IMG/VR virus record: IMGVR_UViG_3300047554_000685
Coordinates: 1 to 64,000 of that record
Length of the DNA: 64,000 nucleotides
Strand: one strand, 5' to 3'
Source of the DNA: a virus
Positions 50,014-58,200 of the stretch are shown here, one piece after another. The first letter of the stretch is position 1. Each line of letters begins with the position of its first letter. Under the pieces are notes generated by a model, which worked only from the letters and a program-made list of their open reading frames with translations, was not told the origin of the DNA and did not search any database. Position numbers and translations under genes: made by a program.

Positions 50014-50019
50014 ATCTAT

Positions 50020-50048
50020 AACGTAGCATGCGCTTGCCGTTTTGTCAA
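50020..50048 (-). promoter_or_regulatory. leaderless promoter
   Basis: TTGACA (50043-50048), 17 bases, TACGTT (50020-50025), six bases, ATG 50013. Confidence 0.8.
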
Positions 50049-50348
50049 CTACCGAGATGACCCGTTATCATTAAGCTTCTTACGAGGAGGCAAGATCTTC
50101 GTTAGAAGTTGGACCGGCGTGAGCTTCTCATCTCCAGGGATTGACCCGTATTTGTGAAGCAGCTTTAGAAGCAGGCCCGCAACAAACAAGTCATCACTGA
50201 ATGCCATCCATGGGAAGATGAGATCAAAAGGATCCACCGGCATCACAAGATATGCAATACATAAAGTCGCAATGACTTTAACCCACCAAGGTGTCCGTTT
50301 GAACTGCGCGACGTACTGACGCAGGCCGTCTTTAATTCTTTGTCGCAA
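50049..50348 (-). CDS. DUF1232 (YkvA-like) membrane protein
   Basis: 99 aa from a TTG. The YkvA/DUF1232 signature is present: WVKVIATLCIAYLVMPVDPFDLI..FSDDLFVAGLLL, a membrane-associated helix pair. It overlaps the upstream gene by 17 bases. DUF1232 proteins are membrane-bound and of unknown function. Confidence 0.72.
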   Translation of the reverse strand: MRQRIKDGLRQYVAQFKRTPWWVKVIATLCIAYLVMPVDPFDLIFPWMAFSDDLFVAGLLLKLLHKYGSIPGDEKLTPVQLLTKILPPRKKLNDNGSSR

Positions 50349-50514
50349 GTAGAGAGCTCTTCTCTTTGAAGGTCCAAGCCGCTAAACGCTCTCCGTTTAA
50401 AGTTACTGCTGCAAGCTGCTTCTCGGCATCCGTGAGATCCTCCGCGAAGACAATAACTCGTTCGAAGTTAGAGCTCGCCGCTGAAGGTTTTACCTGGTAT
50501 TCAAATCCGTACAT
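50332..50514 (-). CDS. hypothetical protein
   Basis: 60 aa (MYGFEYQVKPSAASSNFERV, EDLTDAEKQLAAVTLNGERL), with AAAGAAAGA before the ATG. No family recognised. Confidence 0.55.
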   Translation of the reverse strand: MYGFEYQVKPSAASSNFERVIVFAEDLTDAEKQLAAVTLNGERLAAWTFKEKSSLLATKN

Positions 50515-50536
50515 GATTCTTTCTTTCGTTAATAGT

Positions 50537-50809
50537 TTAGCTCATCCGTCTTGAGGCAAGCCGCGTTGAAAAAGTTGGGAAGTAGTTCAGAGGGACATCC
50601 GCGAAGTCCGCGGGCACCAACTTCCTACCAAGCCGTTCCTCGACACATCCGATGCAGAGCATTCCACGCCGTTTCTTGTAGATCGAGTCCCAGACCGTGT
50701 CCGTGAGCATGTAGTACTCATCGATGTGAAGTGTATTCTCACCGCAGTCCCTGCAGACAAACGGCTCACAGTCTACCTCACAGAAAGGCTCGCCGCAACT
50801 ACCAATCAT
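50537..50809 (-). CDS. zinc-binding phage protein
   Basis: 90 aa from ATG 50809, overlapping the preceding gene by 11 bases. CGEPFCEVDCEPFVCRDCGE near the start, then YYMLTDTVWDSI..., LCIGCVEERLGRKLVPADFA. The combination vW...g.LCigClE.RLGR.L...DF is a recurrent phage/actinobacterial pattern. Six or more cysteines; function unknown. Confidence 0.68.
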   Translation of the reverse strand: MIGSCGEPFCEVDCEPFVCRDCGENTLHIDEYYMLTDTVWDSIYKKRRGMLCIGCVEERLGRKLVPADFADVPLNYFPTFSTRLASRRMS

Positions 50810-51023
50810 TATTGGCGTCCGCGCCGAGTTCAGCGAGGATGTCCTTGATTTCGTTCTCGACCGATTCGGGCACGCCCGCTCCGTAGACAACCAAGGAGTC
50901 CAGCTCTGGACCTTCGTCATCGGACAGGTACCCAACAGGTACCGTACGCCCATCATTCAAAGTGACAACCGCCTGGTTAACCCAGCGCATAGCTTCCGAA
51001 GAAGTAACTTTTAATTTTCCCAT
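50799..51023 (-). CDS. hypothetical protein, leaderless
   Basis: 74 aa (MGKLKVTSSEAMRWVNQAVV, RTVPVGYLSDDEGPELDSLV). The ATG lies six bases after TACAGT. Coupled to the zinc-binding gene that follows. No family recognised. Confidence 0.62.
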   Translation of the reverse strand: MGKLKVTSSEAMRWVNQAVVTLNDGRTVPVGYLSDDEGPELDSLVVYGAGVPESVENEIKDILAELGADANNDW

Positions 51024-51029
51024 GCAGTA

Positions 51030-51058
51030 ACTGTAACACGGCGCTCGCCGAATGTCAA
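51030..51058 (-). promoter_or_regulatory. leaderless promoter
   Basis: TTGACA (51053-51058), 17 bases, TACAGT (51030-51035), six bases, ATG 51023. Confidence 0.8.
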
Positions 51059-51063
51059 GTTAA

Positions 51064-51165
51064 CTACTCAGGGTTTTCTCCACAGCCCCAGCAATGCCTG
51101 CAGATCTCTGCGTCTTCCTTGTTCCAACCAGTTCCATTGCACTGGCCACATGTCAAGCTGGCCAT
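51064..51165 (-). CDS. 33-residue zinc-ribbon peptide
   Basis: MASLTCGQCNGTGWNKEDAE... with a second pair CRHCWGCG: a DnaJ-type CxxCxGxG knuckle pair in 33 residues. The ATG overlaps the stop of the oxygenase gene as TAATG, which fixes the start. Probably co-translated; role unknown. Confidence 0.6.
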   Translation of the reverse strand: MASLTCGQCNGTGWNKEDAEICRHCWGCGENPE

Positions 51166-51863
51166 TAGTACTTCTTCGTCGTTTGGTACTTCAGATGCAT
51201 TGGGCTTGGTTGGTGGACAAAGCCCTCGGGCAGCTCGTGCTGCTTGATGAAACAAGGAAGAACATAGCGCAAAGGACCGGGCCCTGGAGGGTTGACGCCA
51301 TGGGGGTGAGTCTCTCCAGATGAGAACATCAACATCGAACCAGGCTTTGGTTTTAGCTCGAGGCCTTGCTCAGGGAAGATGACCTCGCCATACGTGTAGT
51401 CGTCGTTCAAGTAAACAACAGCTGCATATGCCACATGTGGGTCTACGTGGTTATCAACGTGGACCTTGAGGTCAGAGCCCTCGTATTGGCGCTGGATGGT
51501 GCCAGCTCCTGTGAAGTACAAATTTGGGTCATACGCGATGATGTTGTTGATTCCCTGGTTGACGCGACCAATAACTTCCGAATTAGGAAACATGATGTTC
51601 TTATCAGCCCAGTCGAAAGTGATCTCCATCTTGCCCTCCTTCTGAAGAGTTTCGATGTCGCGAGTTCCGAATTCCGCCTCTGCCTTATCGCGGAGGTGGT
51701 CCATGTAGTGGCCGAGCCAGTCTTCCTCCGTCAAAGTTTCAACGAACGCAAAGATTAATTCGATGTCCGCTGAGCTGAGGAAGTTCTTAACCTCCCACAC
51801 TTCAGAGGCTAGCTCCTCAACTTCGTACCCGGCTTGTTTAAAAGCTTCGACGTTAATTGGCAT
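51165..51863 (-). CDS. 2-oxoglutarate/Fe(II)-dependent oxygenase, copy 1
   Basis: 232 aa from ATG 51863, with GAGGAG 7 bases upstream. Prolyl-4-hydroxylase-type double-stranded beta-helix: HVD (iron ligands) in LKVHVDNHVDPHVAYAAVVY, distal His in SGETHPHGV and the 2-oxoglutarate Arg in GPLRYVLPCF. It shares the GAGTIQRQYEG segment with copy 2, next door. Such phage enzymes hydroxylate protein or nucleotide targets; the substrate is unknown. Confidence 0.86.
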   Translation of the reverse strand: MPINVEAFKQAGYEVEELASEVWEVKNFLSSADIELIFAFVETLTEEDWLGHYMDHLRDKAEAEFGTRDIETLQKEGKMEITFDWADKNIMFPNSEVIGRVNQGINNIIAYDPNLYFTGAGTIQRQYEGSDLKVHVDNHVDPHVAYAAVVYLNDDYTYGEVIFPEQGLELKPKPGSMLMFSSGETHPHGVNPPGPGPLRYVLPCFIKQHELPEGFVHQPSPMHLKYQTTKKY

Positions 51864-52515
51864 CCGTGTTCTCCTCGGTTGTTCGTTTGTTGATGAATGC
51901 GGGAAGTGCATATCGGGTGGGTCCAGCTTCTACTGGAAGCACGCCGTGCAAATAGTCATCCGCTGATGGAAAGATTATAAGATCCTTCGCAGCCGGCTTT
52001 ATCTTCACATCAATTCGTGGGAAGTGTAGCTCGCCGCCTTCGAAGTCCCCGTTCACGTACATGACAGCTGCATAAACAACTAACGGATTTGACTCACTGT
52101 CGATGTGATAGTTCAGTTGCACGCCTTCGTACTGTCTTTGGATGGAACCCGCGCCGCAAAGCTCGAGCTCCGGGAACTGAACAAAGATCGAAGCAAGCCG
52201 TTCGTTGATTGTTCCCATCAGATCCGGATCCTGGATAATCGCATTCTTGTCAACCCACTCGCCGTCGATGTTAATCCGGTGACCTAGGGCCTGAGCCTCT
52301 TCAAAAGTTTTAACCCCGTACTGATCCTCGATGAATCGGTACAAGCTTTCAGTGTAAGAGACTCGCCAGTCTTCTTCGTTCATTGTTGAGAACTGTAGCT
52401 TCAGCTTGCTGACTTCATCCTCTGTGAGGAAGTTACGTACAACAAAGATCCCTGGGTAAATCTCTTCTGCATGCAGGCCTGCAGTTTCAAAATGATTAAG
52501 CGCTAGATCGGTCAT
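51853..52515 (-). CDS. 2-oxoglutarate/Fe(II)-dependent oxygenase, copy 2
   Basis: 220 aa from ATG 52515, which lies six bases after TATAAT (leaderless). Ligands: HID in LNYHIDSESNPLVVYAAVMY, distal His in DDYLHGVLPV, and Arg in GPTRYALPAF. Paralogue of copy 1 (shared GAGSIQRQYEG; similar N-terminal helices), overlapping it by 11 bases, so a tandem duplication with divergence. Confidence 0.86.
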   Translation of the reverse strand: MTDLALNHFETAGLHAEEIYPGIFVVRNFLTEDEVSKLKLQFSTMNEEDWRVSYTESLYRFIEDQYGVKTFEEAQALGHRINIDGEWVDKNAIIQDPDLMGTINERLASIFVQFPELELCGAGSIQRQYEGVQLNYHIDSESNPLVVYAAVMYVNGDFEGGELHFPRIDVKIKPAAKDLIIFPSADDYLHGVLPVEAGPTRYALPAFINKRTTEENTDAN

Positions 52516-52521
52516 GAGTGA

Positions 52522-52527
52522 ATTATA
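52522..52527 (-). promoter_or_regulatory. leaderless promoter (-10 box)
   Basis: Perfect TATAAT six bases before ATG 52515; the best -35 match (TTCACG, 18-base spacing) is weak. Confidence 0.55.
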
Positions 52528-52533
52528 TCTCAT

Positions 52534-53367
52534 TTACTCGGAGACCGTGAACAATCCGGTTTCTTTTGATAGACGTTGCAACGTTGGAAGATCTGGCATT
52601 CCGGATGCATCTGATCCAACTCGGCCGATCGTCCGTTGGAAGTTAGCGAAGGCGGAAGCTGTAGCTGCATCCCACTTCCCGCGGTCAGCTCCTTTGAGGT
52701 CCGTTACAAGTGAGAGCGCTAGCTGAACCCGTTCGATATCCGTGTTCTTGGTACGGGCAGCTAATAACTTAGGAAGACGGATCTCCTTAGGTGAGCTCGC
52801 CGCTTCGTTAATTGTTTGAAGCTCGACTCGATCCGGAGCTCCCCCAGTTAACTTCTGAACAAGCTTCGTGAGAAGATGCAGGCCGCTCATCCCTGGTGTA
52901 ACCGGCCGGCAAAACAAAACAACTTCGTTTAAAGATCGGATCCGTTGATGCACGCCGTTCTTGTTTTGGTAGACGCCCGTCCCGGTGGTGTCCCCCTCGA
53001 TCGCGAGGAACTCACCAGTTCGTTTGAAGTTACGCGTGTCAGCTACGATCCCGCAGTGTGGGGAAGAGAACGCGCTCGCCGTGTTACTGGAGAATGCATA
53101 TACCGCGATGTCACCGGCTCGAGGTGTTCGTGAGATGTTCCCCGTACGTACGCAGGCCGCTAGTCCCGCGGGCACATAAGTGAAAGATGGTAGATGCAGG
53201 CCGGACTCGCGGGCAACAACATCAATGAAGGCACCCGCCCAAGGCTGAGCGTCGTAGCCAACCCGCTGGCCAAAGACGTTACGTCCGAGGAGCTCGGAGG
53301 TGTACCCGTTGTACTTCCTCGCCGTCGCAATGAACGCGCTTATTAAAGCTTTATTAGATCTGGTCAC
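52534..53367 (-). CDS. CHAP-like cell-wall protein with C-terminal peptidoglycan-binding-like domain
   Basis: 277 aa from a GTG. Residues 10-155 have the CHAP/amidase layout: QPWAGAFIDVVARESGL, TPRAGDIAVYAFS, SPHCGIVAD and an EGDTTGTG strand. The residue at the catalytic Cys position of PWC-type motifs is Ala44, so catalysis by the standard Cys-His pair looks lost (His104 remains). Residues 205-270 resemble a peptidoglycan-binding domain (VQLALSLVTDLKGADRGKWD, FQRTIGR). Similar proteins in actinophages are called endolysins; here it may be a binding or virion protein. Confidence 0.68.
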   Translation of the reverse strand: MTRSNKALISAFIATARKYNGYTSELLGRNVFGQRVGYDAQPWAGAFIDVVARESGLHLPSFTYVPAGLAACVRTGNISRTPRAGDIAVYAFSSNTASAFSSPHCGIVADTRNFKRTGEFLAIEGDTTGTGVYQNKNGVHQRIRSLNEVVLFCRPVTPGMSGLHLLTKLVQKLTGGAPDRVELQTINEAASSPKEIRLPKLLAARTKNTDIERVQLALSLVTDLKGADRGKWDAATASAFANFQRTIGRVGSDASGMPDLPTLQRLSKETGLFTVSE

Positions 53368-53551
53368 CCGTTGAGTCTAACACAGTAGACGCGTCGAAGA
53401 AAGATTCAAGATCCGTTAGAAGGTTCGCAGCTTCTTGAGTCAACGTTGTGATCCGTATGTGCTCGATCCGTGTATGTGCGTTTGCAATGTCCGCTTTAAG
53501 GTTCCCGTACAGAGCGCGTGCCGCTTCGAGGATCTCTCCCTGAGTCTTCAT
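53354..53551 (-). CDS. small helical protein
   Basis: 65 aa, mostly helical (EILEAARALYGNLKADIANA). It overlaps the CHAP-like gene by 14 bases and the terminase-like gene stop by one base; part of the same operon. No family recognised. Confidence 0.55.
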   Translation of the reverse strand: MKTQGEILEAARALYGNLKADIANAHTRIEHIRITTLTQEAANLLTDLESFFDASTVLDSTGDQI

Positions 53552-54492
53552 TATTTCTTTTCTTCCTCCGAAGTAAGCGCAGGCCGCTCTTCCGTTTTCT
53601 CATCCGTGACTATATCAGCATCAATGATCTCTTTATCCGGAGACACGTGAATTCCTGCATCCGCTAACTTCGCAGCAGTCGCGATCGCACCTTGAGCTAG
53701 GCGGTCCAACCTCTCCGCAATGACACTAGCTGCTGGCCGTACATCAATGTTGACGTTCGTGTCTATCTCCACGCCGCCTCTTACACCAGCGCGATCTAGG
53801 ATCTCCGTTGCAGCTTTGAGTCTTACCGGCTCGCTCTCAGCATACTCCATGAGTTCTTCCAGCTTATCAACTGCGTACGGTGCAGCCTGCATCAACTTCG
53901 CACGAGCTCGTTCGATGTCATCCGTCGTTTTATGTTGGATGGATCTCAGGTGTACTCTGCACAGGCCGTCATCGTTTGGACGCCCGCTGGACCATAGCAT
54001 ACATCTGATTCCGTCATCCTTTATGTGACGACAACGAGCTGGCATGGCAAGCGGTTTCCGTTTCGGAGACATAGGTCCCCCGGCTTCTTGCTCCTTGAGG
54101 TACATACGGGTGGCATTAACTACCCACGGAGGAACCAAGTAGTCGCTCGCCGTTTCCGCTAAGAGGTCCAGGCCTGTGATGAAGTCGGAGTTCTTGTTGT
54201 CCGGTTCAGCAAGGATCGGTTTCTTTTCGGCTAAAGATAGTAGACGCTTCTCGGCGATTGATTCCTTCGAACGAACGCGGATTAGTCCCGTTGGAACTCC
54301 GTTGAGGGAGTAGACGCTGTCCCAGATGAGACGCGCTCGCCGAATAATAGCACGGTTTTCAAATGTATCTTGGCAGACGCCCTTGTCCACTTCCTCGATG
54401 CCGTATTGGCTGAGGTCAACGCGCATGTCGATGGGGTCATCAATCATGTATTCAGGTGCTAAGTTTTTGCTGTCTATCTCGTCATCAAACAT
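53551..54492 (-). CDS. probable terminase small subunit
   Basis: 313 aa. A central Cys/His-containing segment (about 150-185, CRHIKDDGIRCMLWSSG..CRVHLR) is zinc-finger-like. After it comes AAPYAVDKLEELMEYAESE and RLKAATEILDRAGVRGG (about 205-245), the pattern of small terminase/packaging-associated proteins of actinophages. The C-terminus is acidic. It is far (25 kb) from terL. Assignment is by pattern, not by genomic position. Confidence 0.55.
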   Translation of the reverse strand: MFDDEIDSKNLAPEYMIDDPIDMRVDLSQYGIEEVDKGVCQDTFENRAIIRRARLIWDSVYSLNGVPTGLIRVRSKESIAEKRLLSLAEKKPILAEPDNKNSDFITGLDLLAETASDYLVPPWVVNATRMYLKEQEAGGPMSPKRKPLAMPARCRHIKDDGIRCMLWSSGRPNDDGLCRVHLRSIQHKTTDDIERARAKLMQAAPYAVDKLEELMEYAESEPVRLKAATEILDRAGVRGGVEIDTNVNIDVRPAASVIAERLDRLAQGAIATAAKLADAGIHVSPDKEIIDADIVTDEKTEERPALTSEEEKK

Positions 54493-54702
54493 CTCATGAA
54501 CTTTCGTTCGAAGTTAGGGCGACGGCTAGCTTAACTGGGGAGAGGACTTGTAAACTAGCCGCCGCTGTATTAATTTTACGGGACGCCGTTAATGTTGATT
54601 TATCTTCGGACGAAGTCGGACGAAAAAATTGCGCGTGGAGAGGGAGACGGCTGCCTTTTCCCTCTTTTATTAACAAATCTTTGGGGGTATCTAGCCACCC
54701 TG

Positions 54703-54975
54703 CTATAGTAATCCGCTTACGTTCTTGCCGTTCAGGTCACCAGATAGTAGTCGGAATTTACCGCTTTTGTCCCGTTCAAACTTCTGGCTTCGGAGCTGGG
54801 CTTGTTCTGTTTTGCGATTACGGACTGAGATGATTGCTCGCCGAAGATCGGCTTCGAAGACAAATCCTGGGTGGGCTAACTTTAGATGGCCGTGCTCGAT
54901 CCAACTGTAGATTGTCTTCTCGGTAACCTGAGCCATCTCTGCAGCTAACTTAATCTTTATCATTTTGTCGTCCAT
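54703..54975 (-). CDS. MerR/excisionase-like HTH protein
   Basis: 90 aa. Residues 1-50 (KIKLAAEMAQVTEKTIYSWI..GHLKLAHPG) form a helix-turn-helix of the MerR/excisionase type. The rest is charged. AGGAT eight bases before the ATG. Probably a small DNA-binding regulator. About 210 bases of gene-free AT-rich DNA separate it from the terminase-like gene. Confidence 0.68.
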   Translation of the reverse strand: MDDKMIKIKLAAEMAQVTEKTIYSWIEHGHLKLAHPGFVFEADLRRAIISVRNRKTEQAQLRSQKFERDKSGKFRLLSGDLNGKNVSGLL

Positions 54976-54984
54976 CGGATAATC

Positions 54985-55422
54985 CTATACATAGTCGGCG
55001 CAGACGGCATAGACTTCATCCTCGCCGTAGTTGTGGTCGGGGGTTAGGTCAACAACAATTGAATCCTTTGTAAAAGGTTTACCTGGATAGACCCAGATGT
55101 GGCCGTGGCTGGTGAGGGCATAGTCATCAGACTGGTGCCAGAAGAACTTGTATCCTTGGTCTTTCTTTGAGAAATAATCTAGGGCTTCCAAATTCTTGCA
55201 GTGGAACCAAGCATCACGATGGATGAGCTCAACAAATGTCGAACCAACTTCGTGTTGGGGTTTATCGTGTCCGAAGAAAATCTTTCCGTCAACCACCCAG
55301 ACATCGACTTCAACATCGACACCCACATTCAAAGCTTCTACTAGATAAGAAGGGGTGTTCTCCCGTTCGGGGTTGGGGCCGTCAATATTACCACGATGTG
55401 AGATTAACTTAGCCGTTGACAT
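54985..55422 (-). CDS. GDPD-like phosphodiesterase (surface-glycan type)
   Basis: 145 aa, compact glycerophosphodiester-phosphodiesterase-like barrel fragment: LISHRGNIDGPNPERENTPS (catalytic-type His and Asn), VDVEVDVWVVDGKIFFGHDK (Glu/Asp metal ligands and second His) and DAWFHCKNLEAL. This short form is typically found in capsule/polysaccharide loci beside nucleotidyltransferases. It overlaps the HAD-transferase gene by 14 bases. Confidence 0.75.
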   Translation of the reverse strand: MSTAKLISHRGNIDGPNPERENTPSYLVEALNVGVDVEVDVWVVDGKIFFGHDKPQHEVGSTFVELIHRDAWFHCKNLEALDYFSKKDQGYKFFWHQSDDYALTSHGHIWVYPGKPFTKDSIVVDLTPDHNYGEDEVYAVCADYV

Positions 55423-56758
55423 ATGCCTCCAAATCTTCTGGTGTTCCTAGGCTAATCATACGATGTACTTCGTAAGTTCCGATCTTCAACCCGCTGGCGA
55501 TTGCTTCATTGTAAGCTGGGCAAATATAGAACTCTCCGTTGGTTCGGATATCCTTCTCGATCATCTGCTCGGCAAACTTTACATAGTCTGAGCCATGCTT
55601 CCAGTAGTAGATTCCTACCGTGGCGGTGTCGCTGATGACCTGCTTCTCGGCAACCTCTGTTACAAATCCGCCGTCTTCGACTTTGGCATATGACCATTTA
55701 GGGTCTTGGCTCTCGAAGATTGCAATAGATCCGTCAAGATTTCTATCTCCGGCATCTTGAAGAAATGCCCTTGCATCCCATTCAACTAGTTGATCGGAGT
55801 TACAGATGATTAGTGGGTTCTCGTTATTGATAAGTTCTTTGGCCAGCAAGGAAGTTGAAGCTGCTCCTTCGGTCAAGGCATCAACGCCGATGACCGTGAC
55901 CTCGGGGGCAAATGGACAGATGCTTCGTAAGAAGTTTTTGAGATCATACTTCTCGACAATCGGCTCTTGGGCTAGGTAGATGAAGTGCCCGTTCATGTCA
56001 AGGCTATAGATGACCTTTTGAATCATGGGCATACCTTTGACTTCAATCATAGGCTTAGGGTTTTCGTAGCCCTTCTCTACAAATCTACTTCCAGCCCCCG
56101 CCATCGGAATTAGGATGTTAAAAGTTGGGGCTTCTGGTTCTTTAAGTTCTTCCATAGTTTTCAATACCAATCTATGAGTCAAGTCAATTCTGTTATTTAC
56201 TGGGACTAACTTCGCACCAGATTGTTCAGCTGCAAGTCTACCTACAACACTGTCTTCAAAGATAGCCGTTGTAGACGCATCCGCTCCCAGAGTTTTCATA
56301 GCTAGAAGATATCCTTCAGGGGATGGCTTTGGGGCTGGGGTCTCCTCGTTACTGATTGAGATATCTACCAAGCCCTCGATGCCTAGTCGTCGGAGACAAG
56401 TGTCTAGAGTTTCTCGAACGCTATTGCTTACAACGCCAATCTTGAATCCGTTTTGCCTCACCATGTTTAGGGTGTTCACGATCTCTAGATCTTTGGGAAT
56501 CCAATCAAATAACCTAGCCGTGTGCTTCTGCTTGGATTGCCAGACCTCTTCAAGTTTTTCCTTTGGAAGACCTTTGTCCTTGCTCAGGATCTCGAGCTTT
56601 GTTCTGGTTGTTAGACCTTCGTAAATTGTTTCTTGTTCAGCTTCGGTTATGACGAACTTCTCATCGACCTCGGCCAATGCCGAGTTAAGTGCTTTGAAGT
56701 GAAGTTCTCGGCTATCAACCAAGACCCCGTCAAGATCAAATAAGAGTGCGTATGTCAT
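55409..56758 (-). CDS. HAD phosphatase-nucleotidyltransferase fusion
   Basis: 449 aa. Residues 1-205: HAD-superfamily (beta-phosphoglucomutase type) with DLDGVLVDS, SNSVRETL, the Lys in APKPSPEGY and FEDSVVG. Residues 215-449: sugar-nucleotide transferase fold with LIPMAGAGSRFVEKGYENPK (GxGxR...K) and CNSDQLVEWD. Such fusions make an NDP-activated polyol or sugar phosphate for capsule building. The next genes (GDPD-like below, GT61-like above) support a glycan-modification cassette. Confidence 0.85.
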   Translation of the reverse strand: MTYALLFDLDGVLVDSRELHFKALNSALAEVDEKFVITEAEQETIYEGLTTRTKLEILSKDKGLPKEKLEEVWQSKQKHTARLFDWIPKDLEIVNTLNMVRQNGFKIGVVSNSVRETLDTCLRRLGIEGLVDISISNEETPAPKPSPEGYLLAMKTLGADASTTAIFEDSVVGRLAAEQSGAKLVPVNNRIDLTHRLVLKTMEELKEPEAPTFNILIPMAGAGSRFVEKGYENPKPMIEVKGMPMIQKVIYSLDMNGHFIYLAQEPIVEKYDLKNFLRSICPFAPEVTVIGVDALTEGAASTSLLAKELINNENPLIICNSDQLVEWDARAFLQDAGDRNLDGSIAIFESQDPKWSYAKVEDGGFVTEVAEKQVISDTATVGIYYWKHGSDYVKFAEQMIEKDIRTNGEFYICPAYNEAIASGLKIGTYEVHRMISLGTPEDLEAYVNG

Positions 56759-56767
56759 GTTTAAACC

Positions 56768-57778
56768 TTAGCTCATCAGAAACTTTTTAAGCTCTGTATT
56801 ATTTTCAATTTGCCCGATTATTTCTGATGCTTTTTTGTCATGTGAGATCGAGATGTAGGTGTGTCTAAGTTCATGCGCCAGATGATAGTAGTGCGGGTGA
56901 ATACGGGTCATGGTTTGTTGGTCTGGAGCAGGGGTTGTTAGTGGTGTCGAAAGCTCTACCACGACTCCGCCAGGTTTCATGGCAAGCATTGTTGTTAACC
57001 CTGCACTGGTGATTGAAGCTAGTGTTCTGGTTTCAGCTACAAACCTAAGCTGATGTTCAAACGAATCAATATCTTCTGGCGAGAAAATCTCGAACCCTAG
57101 TTCCCTGAAATACTCCTCGACTAAGGCTTCGTCATCAAGTCGATCATTGGTTTTGTATTTGTATTTCTCGCGGATCTCGGCGAGTGTTAGGTTTGCGTAT
57201 TCTTCATCCGTTGCCCTGAAAACACTGTTGGATAGAGTCTTGCTTCGACTGAGGTAGACTTTACGGAATGGGGTAATAGAATCCAAATCAACAAGACCAT
57301 TTAGTAAAAATTTAGAAATGTCTTTAGCTACTGATAAATTGGTTGTGTAATTCTCATAAATTACGAAGTTATTTATTCGGCATGGGTTACGTCTATCGAA
57401 GGGAAGCCGAGAGGTTTTGTGACCCCCGCTCTCAAGTAGTTTCACAATGTGCTCGTATATCGAGTTGATGTGTGAACTACTAAACTCTTGCTCTGCACCA
57501 GTCATGGTCAGAACAATGTGAATCTTATATCCGCCTTGTTCGGCTTGTTTTAGCTCTTGGATAATTATTGGAATAATCTCGGTGATTACGTGAAAGTATG
57601 CTGTTTGGATTGGCAGAATAATTTTTCTATCCTCTGACACCAAATCCTTTGAAGTCCCTTGGTCAAAATCAATATGGCTATCTTCCACCGAGTAATTGCC
57701 ATATTCATTGCGGAATACATACTTCGGCTCCAAGTAGTGATTGAAGTTGTAATTGATTTTTTCCCAAGAAGGTAGCAT
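56768..57778 (-). CDS. GT61-like glycosyltransferase, copy 1
   Basis: 336 aa with the DUF563/GT61 pattern: an N-terminal ILPIQTAYFHVITEIIPII block (about 50-70), YLSRSKTLS.. (about 175), FEHQLRFVAETRTLASITSA-GLTT (about 245-270) and a final HPHYYHLAHELRHTYISI. GT61 enzymes add sugars such as xylose or GlcNAc to glycans. AGGATGT precedes the ATG. Paralogue at 60793 (same layout). Confidence 0.78.
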   Translation of the reverse strand: MLPSWEKINYNFNHYLEPKYVFRNEYGNYSVEDSHIDFDQGTSKDLVSEDRKIILPIQTAYFHVITEIIPIIIQELKQAEQGGYKIHIVLTMTGAEQEFSSSHINSIYEHIVKLLESGGHKTSRLPFDRRNPCRINNFVIYENYTTNLSVAKDISKFLLNGLVDLDSITPFRKVYLSRSKTLSNSVFRATDEEYANLTLAEIREKYKYKTNDRLDDEALVEEYFRELGFEIFSPEDIDSFEHQLRFVAETRTLASITSAGLTTMLAMKPGGVVVELSTPLTTPAPDQQTMTRIHPHYYHLAHELRHTYISISHDKKASEIIGQIENNTELKKFLMS

Positions 57779-57802
57779 ACCGACATCCTATCACTCTTCC
57801 CC

Positions 57803-57837
57803 AAAAAAGAAAACGGGCCACCCGAAGGTGACCCGTA
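57803..57837 (-). terminator. rho-independent terminator
   Basis: Stem CGGGTCACC-TTCG-GGTGGCCCG followed by TTTTCTTTT, between the Lys/Ala-rich protein and GT61 genes. Confidence 0.85.
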
Positions 57838-57876
57838 AAGACCTAAGCTCTCCCGCTTAGTTCTTATATCTCCATC

Positions 57877-58200
57877 CTACTTCTTTTTCGGAGTGGTCTT
57901 TGGTTTAGCCTTTGGCTTTGGCTTAGCCTTAGCAACTGGAGTGTCGGCGATATCTTTCTTGATCGCTTCCTTCTTCTCAGAAGATTTCGCAGCTGGCTTC
58001 TTTGCGGGAGCTTTCGCGGGAGCTTTCTTAGCAGGTGTAGGTACAACCTCAATCTTTGGAATTGAATCTGCCTTACCTGAGACAGTCGCTGGTACTACCT
58101 TGATCTCAACCCAACGGCCTTTGTCATCACGCTCTACGGCCACAATCTCAGGATTGATAGCTTTCTTCTTGTCCTTGCGGAACCAATTAAACAGACCCAT
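57877..58200 (-). CDS. small protein with histone H1-like Lys/Ala/Pro tail
   Basis: 107 aa from ATG 58200 (GGAAGAAGGACG upstream). Residues 1-55 are a small domain (MGLFNWFRKDKKKAINPEIV); residues 56-107 are Lys/Ala/Pro repeats (KKAPAKAPAKKPAAKSS ... PKPKAKPKTTPKKK) like histone H1 or Hc1 tails. Could bind DNA or polyanions; it could equally be a flexible virion linker. Confidence 0.6.
   Translation of the reverse strand: MGLFNWFRKDKKKAINPEIVAVERDDKGRWVEIKVVPATVSGKADSIPKIEVVPTPAKKAPAKAPAKKPAAKSSEKKEAIKKDIADTPVAKAKPKPKAKPKTTPKKK

Noticed and set aside
54494-54676. 60-codon minus-strand frame before the terminase-like gene
   Set aside because: No ribosome-binding site, no neighbour coupling and no domain; treated as non-coding DNA.
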